Source: Strongylocentrotus droebachiensis (taxonomy: Eukaryota; Echinodermata; Echinoidea; Camarodonta; Strongylocentrotidae). From it: a DNA stretch of 64,000 bases. Of this stretch, positions 56,850 to 64,000 are shown piece after piece; the first letter of the stretch is position 1; every line of letters starts with the position of its first letter. Position numbers and translations under genes: made by a program. The stretch is taken from NCBI GenBank assembly GCA_035222895.1, contig JAVYIG010002738.1:124001-188000 (forward strand). The letters run 5' to 3'. The notes under the pieces were generated by a model. It worked only from the letters and a program-made list of their open reading frames with translations, made no database searches and was not told where the DNA came from.

Positions 56850-57005
56850 AAGGTATACGTCAATTTTTTTGATTTTCACGTCTTGGACGTGAAAAATGAA
56901 AAAATTGGTTGCATAGGTATACGTCAATTTTTTTTTTCACGTCTTAGACGTAAAAATCGAAAAATTTATTGCATAGTTATACGTCAAATATTTGCGTTTT
57001 CGTGT
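56850..57005. repeat. Three tandem hairpin-containing units of about 65 bp
   Basis: Units begin tatacgtcaa (about 56852, 56918 and 56980). The first two contain ttttcacgtct-tggacgtgaaaa and ttttcacgtct-tagacgtaaaaa, near-perfect short hairpins. The third is truncated. Confidence 0.85.
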
Positions 57006-58928
57006 CCCTTAGGAGCCACCATACTGTCTGATCTGAAAAGTTTATTTTCGCTTGGCTATACTCTTTTTCGAATTATCCATCAATGATGGCGCTGTTTATT
57101 TTCCTCTGGCTCAAATATTGACCCAGTCATTTCGGTGTTTCACTTTTATTCAGAATTGCTCCTCGAATATGGTCGATAATGAGTTTCACAGCTTCATTTC
57201 GTTGGTTGTGGCCTTTCAATCGATGTTTGCAAAAATGTAGGTGTTGACCGTGAACAGGGTGCGAGTAGGGATTTCCTCAAATGAAATGACGGAACTCTAG
57301 TTTTCTGAATGTAACTCTCTAAATCATGGTTGTAGGCCATTACAAGTATATACATTGCGAAGGGTAGCAGATATGGAATAATATAAGCACCAGTACAAAA
57401 CAAATGGAAAAGTGTAATTTTACATCGGGAAATACATAAGAAAATATTCAATTAAGCCTACCTCTCTTACCAATCGCTGAATTTTTATGATTTTTTGTGT
57501 GTATGTGTAAGTGTTTATACTAAAACGCATGAGTTATTTTTTCAAAAAGTTTTTTTTATCTTTCTTTATTTTTAATAATTTTTTAATTAGCCAAAGGCTT
57601 GCAAGATTACCAAATTACGTATTTATGTATCAATTACTGAGCAAATAATCATAGTTATCCCATTTCCACATCTTGTTCAAGAGATAAAACATTCATCGAT
57701 CACCACAAAAAAATCACCTTAATCCGACTGATTGTCCTTTAAAAAGTAAAGGCATTTTCCTGAAAATCATGAATTGATAAAAACAAAGAAATACAAAAGG
57801 CACATTTCACGCATTCACATATACACACTAACATCCAGTATGAAGATTGAGGCAATGCCTTTTACCTGTGCCTATATAGACTATCCCTAGAGAGGGCAGC
57901 ATGTCACAAATGGAAAGCTTAGCCATTGCGTTATCCTTTCATACCAAATCCATGAAAATATTTTGACAAATAAACCGGTAGTGATATTTGAAAGAAAGTT
58001 TGGCAAAAAGAATCGGAAAGTTCATTAGAGGTCATTAAAGGTCATTAAAGGTCATTAAAAACAATAGAAAAGTTAAATTTAATATTTAATTTAAAGCCTT
58101 TGCGATTTGAATTTCAGTCCCGAATTTTTGATTTTTAATCTTTCAAGACTGCTTCATGATAATATATAAAAACCAACACAATTATTTTGCATCATATTTA
58201 CACACATTTCACAACTTGAAGTCCCTATTTTGATAAAGTTTAATTTGTACATTTCCCGTCCTCCAGCCCGAACAAAAAAACAAGGCGAACATGAAATAAT
58301 GTAAATTTGGCGTTTTATGAGTCCTATATATCTCTTTTTCACAACATAATTGCTCTTTATATCACCTTGGCAAAGTTAGTTTTAACTCGCCAGCTACAAT
58401 GAGTGATAGTTATCTGTGGCTTTTATAAAAAGTCATCAGAGCGTGCAGATGATCTTCTTTCACCAAAAATTATGTTAGCTCATTTTTTTTTTCAATCTTG
58501 AAAACAACTTTTCCTCTCTCGTATATATTTATTACAATCCATTTAATAATGATCCATCGTTGAGAGTAATCACAAATACCTTTTTCATGTTTATTAATAC
58601 TGAATTTGTAAAAGTTTAATTCGTATTTTCCCATTCTCATTTGTTCTCTGCTACGCTATAAGACAGATCACTTAATGATATAATATAGTCCCCTTAATCT
58701 TATAATCGCTTTCTTCACTAACTTTTCACTAATCCACTATTTTTCGACTTTCCCAAAACTCAACCTTCTCTTTGAGACCGAATGCAACTTGATAGCCCAA
58801 CGATCGCAAATAAAGTGTCTGTGAGGTAGACTAAGACGCCTATAGCGTGCGGAATTCCCTAGTTTTCTGGGAATACATGCCCGTCGTCTGAAATTATTAT
58901 GACTAACAGGGCCGGGTTCCTCCGTCAT
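57006..58928. other. No recognisable gene
   Basis: AT-rich. The only pattern is three aggtca half-sites spaced by ttaa at 58029-58054. Short open frames have no recognised domain. Confidence 0.45.
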
Positions 58929-59240
58929 TTAAAGATAAAGACCAGTTCTGGTCTTGCGATTGCATTGTGAAAGAAACGTTGTGGAATCGATCAGAAAAGG
59001 TTGATCATCTTGCATTTAAGTATTGGTGTGTACTGCAAGGTGCTGGAATCATTAAAATGATAAGAAATTTGGCATAGTCTTGGTAAAGTTACAAGCACTG
59101 TACACATGAAGATGTATATGGGACTACGCTCCACGTGCGCGATGTCTATCCGGTTCGGAAAGATATAATAATTTACCGAATATATTAATTAGTAGGCAGT
59201 TTCCCGGAAAAATTTGAATCATCACGTATTAGTCAAAACC
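58929..59240 (+). repeat. Repeat family R1, forward copy
   Basis: Starts ttaaagataaagaccagttc and runs through ttgcgattgcattgtgaaag, aggttgatcatcttgc, tggtaaagttacaagcactg and gaatcatcacgtattagtca. This is the best reference copy in the window; its far end is not defined. Confidence 0.8.
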
Positions 59241-60507
59241 AGGGGTTTCGATTTGTATCCGTGGTTGGGGCCAAAATATTTTCGGAAATTGATCAAAGCA
59301 ACCAAGAGGTAGAAGCGTGTGGTAGGTTGCACCCCCTCTCTTTCAAGTCACCATAAATAAAGATAACATTTCAGAGAATATAAGAGTGGTAATAAAAATT
59401 AATAACATGCTTAATGTTAGTCCTGACTCTTTCCTGCAGTGTAGGCCTACTAGACGGATATCACCTATTTTTAAACGAAATTTAGACATTACCAAAAAAA
59501 AAATCCAATGGTGAGGGATATCAACTTGTGAGAGTATTATGTGACCAGTGGGCAAATGCATCAATAAGCAGCCAGGAAAGGTTCATGTGGACGGAAAATT
59601 CTTTATTTCCTGGTGATAGAAACATACATTTTATGAATATTGATGTCTCCAAACAACATTCATCATGAAAAACCCATTCAAATATTCTGTGTAAGGAGAT
59701 CTCAAAAAAACATAGTTCTCATTAGTAAATGAAAAATATATTGCTTTTGGTTCTTCACTTGACTCTCTTCCTTCTTTAATTAAACCAACTGAATCCTCTC
59801 TGCGGGAAACTCAATTCAATGAAACAGAATATCACTGATGCAAAATTTGGTTCTCAAAATGACAGAGAATGTCCACTCCTGATCGCATACAAACTGTATG
59901 TTTCTTAAAAACATAATATAAAACTTACGTTCCAACTACCAAACAACAAACTTCCATTATCTCATTCTTCACCCAGATATACTTATCATAATACCAGATA
60001 CGCTCTAAAATATAAGCATAATATTCCCCTAAGGCCCTGACCAGGGCACTATTATTTTCTTCAAAAACTATAACCAGTCTTAGAAGGTGCATTATTATTG
60101 GACGGGTGTTATAAACAGAACTTCAAACTTAATAATATTCTAACCTGCAAAATCACCTTAACTATCTCATGCCTGTTACGTTTGAATACAATACATACGC
60201 CTACATCAGCTTTTCAATAAAACAACAATAACTTGTGACATAATAATCTTTCTCCAAAATATCGAAATGGAGTATTCTGTTATATTGCTTGTTTATGTAC
60301 ATACAAAGAGCTTATTTTCAAGAGGCACTAGAACCATGTTTGAACCTTTACCTTTAAGAATAATTTTGATATTACAGCCAAGGCAAAGTCTGACTAAGTT
60401 CACTTCTTTTGTCTCCTCTTTTAAAGGGGATGAACAGCTTGTAAATCTCCGATTTCACAATTTGTGGTGACCCTCAGGGTAACCAGGACACCCTCTCTCA
60501 GGCCTTC
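59241..60507. other. No recognisable feature
   Basis: AT-rich with no repeat partner in the window and no domain in any short open frame. Confidence 0.4.
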
Positions 60508-60715
60508 TAGGATAGTGGAGATACTCTCTCCAAAAAAAGCGAGTGATCACTGACGTCACTCCTCTGGAGAGTGAAAATATCGTGAACATTAACTCTTTTT
60601 CTTCTTAGAGAACACTCTGAAATCAATCGATATTCAATCCTAAACAAGTCATCCCTGACTTCGCTCCCAAGAAAGTGAAAAAAGAGTGAAAATTCACTCC
60701 TTTTTTTAGAGAGAC
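60508..60715. mobile_element. Small fold-back/MITE-like element (~200 bp)
   Basis: Left end ctctctccaaaaaaagcgag and right end ctcctttttttagagagaca are imperfect inverted repeats. Internal agagtgaaaat motifs recur. No target duplication was identified, so the call is tentative. Confidence 0.45.
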
Positions 60716-61129
60716 AGAGTAGGTATGCCGAAAGATAGGCCTAACAAATGGCAAGACATATACAAGATCAAAAAAAGCAATACAAGACAAGATTAGCAGT
60801 GTTATAGAGCGTTTTTAGGAAAATAAGTATTTTGTACACAAATGTATGCAAAATGTCAATTTATGTTACAATTTTGGCCCAACATATTATGACTACTAAA
60901 TGTTGTGTGTCCTCGCAAAGGATTGCCCAATTTGCAAACCGTTTGGTTTGGCTTGGTCTCAAAAGTTGCTAGACACTTAAAAAGACAAAGAAACGAAAAG
61001 GCAAGTCGCGATCTGAAGCAGGTTCGCGGCAGTCGTGGATTTTAGTGCGGGGATTGGAGGTCAAAATGCCCCTCAGTTAGAAAAGATTCAAAGGCTGTTT
61101 GTTTGTGAGTGTTCGTTTTGCGTGACTGC

Positions 61130-61340
61130 TAAAGCATGTGTATGTTACTATGGTAATCAACTAGGGGACCTACGTCATTAAGTCATAACTGAAAGTAATG
61201 AGGATTAATGCCCCACAAAAGGGCACTCATATAGCTGATCGACACGGTTATGATCCTGGGGGCTCACAGTAACGAGGCCATTGCGTAGCCAATTAATCAT
61301 GACTGTACGCATCGGGGACGAGGGTACGTCGCCGCCCCAC
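61130..61340 (+). repeat. Repeat family R2, forward copy
   Basis: Contains actaggggacctacgtcatt, gaggattaatgccccacaaa and ctcacagtaacgaggccatt, the complement of 13480-13770. Its right part continues into segmental duplication 2 copy B, so the duplication boundary falls inside an R2 element. Confidence 0.8.
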
Positions 61341-63142
61341 AAATACAAAAAAAAAAAAAAATGCAATAAATGATCAATTATTCATTGCATTTTGCCCCGA
61401 CCCCTAACATCAAGAATCCTCTATGTGGGCATGCCTTGAACCATTATGCATGGCCCTACAGGGGAATTTGTCCTGTTGGGGACCGGGGGAAAATGCAATG
61501 AATAATTCCCCCTCCCTCTTTTCGCCGGCTCGATCCGCCCCTGATAACCGCCCCCATCTTCACACGTTGAATAGTAGAAACCATCCGAGTACCAGGATAA
61601 TATACACATCTGGACGAGAACCCTTTGTTGTTTGAAGGCTAGCAATCTTTTGTGCGTTAATGTGGGAAGAAACACATAGCAAGAAAATAAAAATAACAAC
61701 GAAGCAAACCACACGTGTTTTTTCATTGTCGCTTACAAAAGTGAGTACACATATTGGTGTGTGTCCACATTTCAATCAAAATTTCTTCACGAAATTGCAC
61801 TTTGATAACAAAAAACACATACAGAAACACGTTTAAAGGCACTATTACCTTTTCCATCAAGACTCAAGGAAAAAAGATAGATTCATGCGAATTTATCTAG
61901 AAAATGAAAATTTAAATTAATAGTGCGGGGACGAGGGGGGGGGGTCAATATGTTCCTCAGTCAGAATAAAGTCAAAGACTATCTGAGGGGCTTTATATTT
62001 GTGAGCTCATTTTCCATGGACCTTTATTTACCCTGAGCTGTCAACAAAACAGTAATGCACTGGCATTTTACGTGTATGCCTATATTTCATTTGAAAAATT
62101 CAAACGATAACACAGAAAATATTTTGAAATGCATAATCAGAACTTGAGATTGTATTTCATTGGTAGATTAGGATAGAAATGATCCGAAGGGATAGTATTT
62201 AAATATTATTTCAGTTTGAATTCAATTTGTTCAAAACATAATTTATCAGGTGTTATGGTAAGGATTGCTAACAAACATGACAAACTATATTCTTGAACTC
62301 GAATCGTATAGCGCGCAACTTCCGAGTTATTTCTGTTAAAATGTTTTGAGCTTGCTACCAAATGGAGCTTAGCAGCTGTTTAACCATAGTATTCTTGCCG
62401 CTCTGTTTAATCATTGTCTACCAAAAAAACTCAAAGATTTCAAGTATAAAACATTATTATCGCCGAGTTGTTACATTTCGACTTACTGAAATTTTCGATT
62501 CACTATAATCAGGAGATATTTCATACGCTATCTCTCTATTTCAAGTGAAGATGTGTAAGCTGAAGATTTGTTTTCTTCTCTATCGTTAATATCAGGTGGA
62601 CTAAGTATCTTGTAAACATTCAATTAATGATCAATGGTTTATTTCCATACAGACCGGTATGTTAAATGGAATGGTACCTTGTACATTATTGTGAGATTTT
62701 TTAGAGTTATCATAATATTCAATATCTAGATGGTCACTCATTACTCACTTACATCCATTTTATTAATACTTGATATGATATTTGTATATAGTTTCATTTT
62801 GAAAATTACAGTCATGTTCTGCAAGCTGCCTCTTTTGTTTTGTCTATAAACACAGTGTCACGATGGACACTCAATATTTGACGAAAGTGATGAAACAAAT
62901 ATCTTAACAATTATAACAAAGCATTGTACTAAAACGTTATGTTTGTGATAATGAATAACAACACAGATACATGTAGTAACTTATATTAGAACTAACTGTT
63001 GTTATCAAGATACTCCATGGAATCATTTCACATAATAATTACAATAATACAGCTTGTATAGCAAATATGTGTCCGAGTCTTTGTAATAGTGACATAAGAT
63101 ATTCCCCTTTCAGGAAAAAAAATCAATGAAATCTAATGATTT

Positions 63143-63505
63143 TCAACCAAATATTACTAAAACGTATGCACGAAATCGCGCCAAACGAGTTTTAAAATTC
63201 AATTTTCTTTCAACTTCTGAGGGGGCCACATCAAAAGGGAAATTATCTATATCATTGACATATAAACAGAAAATCAGGGGCCCAAGTATGGACCCCTGAG
63301 GTACTCCCGTCTTGACATTTAAAAACGAACTTGTTGCTCCTATACAATTGAGACACATTGTTGCCTTTCTTTCAAATACATTATAAACCATTATAACTCA
63401 GAGTCTTTCATACTATAAATATACATTTTATCGAGGATTGAATCAATTGGAATGACATCAACGCTTTTTGTAGGTCTACAAATAGACAAACATGGGCGAT
63501 TTTCA
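63143..63505 (-). pseudogene. LINE reverse transcriptase fragment, copy B
   Basis: Identical in layout to the fragment at 44085-44450, with the GVPQGSILGPLIFCLYVNDI block and the same upstream frameshift. Only a few substitutions separate the two. Confidence 0.9.
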
Positions 63506-63592
63506 TCCATTTTCATTATGGAAATTCACCATTCCTTGTTTCTCCTGTACCTATATTTTGATAATATTTATCACAATTATTGTTTTCTGCAG

Positions 63593-63835
63593 ATGTAATA
63601 ATAATATAATATTAATGTTTTATTTACCCAGGGTAGCCACTTCAGTTATGAAACTGCTCTTCCAGCGGGCCCTGCATAACATAATATGTTATTACTACCC
63701 TTCTCCAATCTAATATGCTGAGCGCCTAGCTAGAAGGCAGAAGGTCCCATTGTTATAAGTCTTTGGTATGACTCGGCCGGGGATCGAACCCACGACCTCC
63801 CGTTCATGAGGCGGGCGCTCTAACCACTGAGCCAC
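63593..63835 (-). repeat. tRNA-derived SINE (family 2), copy B
   Basis: Near-identical to 44537-44786, so the SINE inserted before segmental duplication 2. Confidence 0.9.
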
Positions 63836-64000
63836 AATGTAGATGACTCATCATTTGCATTACTAGCTTTATCACAAAATGGGAGTATCTGTAACAAACA
63901 TTTACGACATTGCCAATCTACAAAATCCTGGAATGGATCGTTTTATTTACATAATGGGATTCGGTCACACTTAATGTGAACCCATTCCCTATACTTTGTA

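Larger units (their letters stand above)
61259..64000 (+). repeat. Segmental duplication 2, copy B (runs off window)
   Basis: Matches 41321-44949 in order and direction and reaches the last base of the window. It lacks the 881-bp fold-back element. The larger unit must extend beyond the window. Confidence 0.97.

Overview
This is a metazoan nuclear window with no prokaryotic gene organisation. It is AT-rich, sparse in genes and dense in transposons. The transposon mix is non-LTR retrotransposons of at least three kinds, BEL/Pao and Ty3/gypsy remnants, hAT-like, TTAA-type and TA-type DNA elements, and tRNA-derived SINEs. With the large single-exon glycosyltransferase genes, this suggests a marine invertebrate. 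A deuterostome such as an echinoderm, hemichordate or amphioxus is my guess, but nothing in the window settles the species.

Only three protein-coding genes are convincing, and all encode Golgi-type (type II membrane) glycosyltransferases on a single open exon. Two are near-identical GT31 beta-1,3-galactosyltransferase-like genes, both on the + strand (14984-16120 and 48700-49836). They lie in a direct segmental duplication (about 14715-18245 and 48347-52605). The third is a GT10 alpha-1,3-fucosyltransferase-like gene on the - strand (37396-38679) between the two copies. GT31 enzymes build beta-1,3-linked Gal or GlcNAc backbones and GT10 enzymes decorate such backbones with fucose, so this may be a small glycan-synthesis neighbourhood.

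Layout. 0-14 kb: a SINE, low-complexity sequence, a TTAA-flanked element, Ty3/gypsy debris with two short LTR-like repeats, and a GC-rich tandem repeat. 14-18 kb: a hAT-like element, then GT31 gene 1 and its downstream block. 18-32 kb: a GC-rich island, a BEL/Pao remnant holding a nested 597-bp element, and several LINE pieces, including a 2.4-kb L1/Tx1-like element and a LINE split by a 443-bp TA-flanked element. 32-37 kb: a hAT element with a perfect 8-bp target duplication, then a 2.2-kb minisatellite made of two unit types. 37-41 kb: the fucosyltransferase, a SINE and a 1-kb fold-back transposon. 41-45 kb and 61-64 kb: a second direct segmental duplication; only the first copy carries an 881-bp fold-back element, so the second preserves its empty site. 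47-53 kb: an element carrying three perfect nuclear-receptor-type DR1 motifs, then GT31 gene 2 and its block, which has a LINE insertion that gene 1's block lacks. 53-61 kb: mostly featureless apart from a decayed LINE, a SINE fragment and small repeats.

The strongest second-look items are: a sharply bounded patch of divergence in the two GT31 proteins, just after the catalytic DDD, inside otherwise almost identical sequence; the DR1-bearing element upstream of only one GT31 copy; and a set of transposons whose exact ends are shown by paralogous empty sites inside the window.
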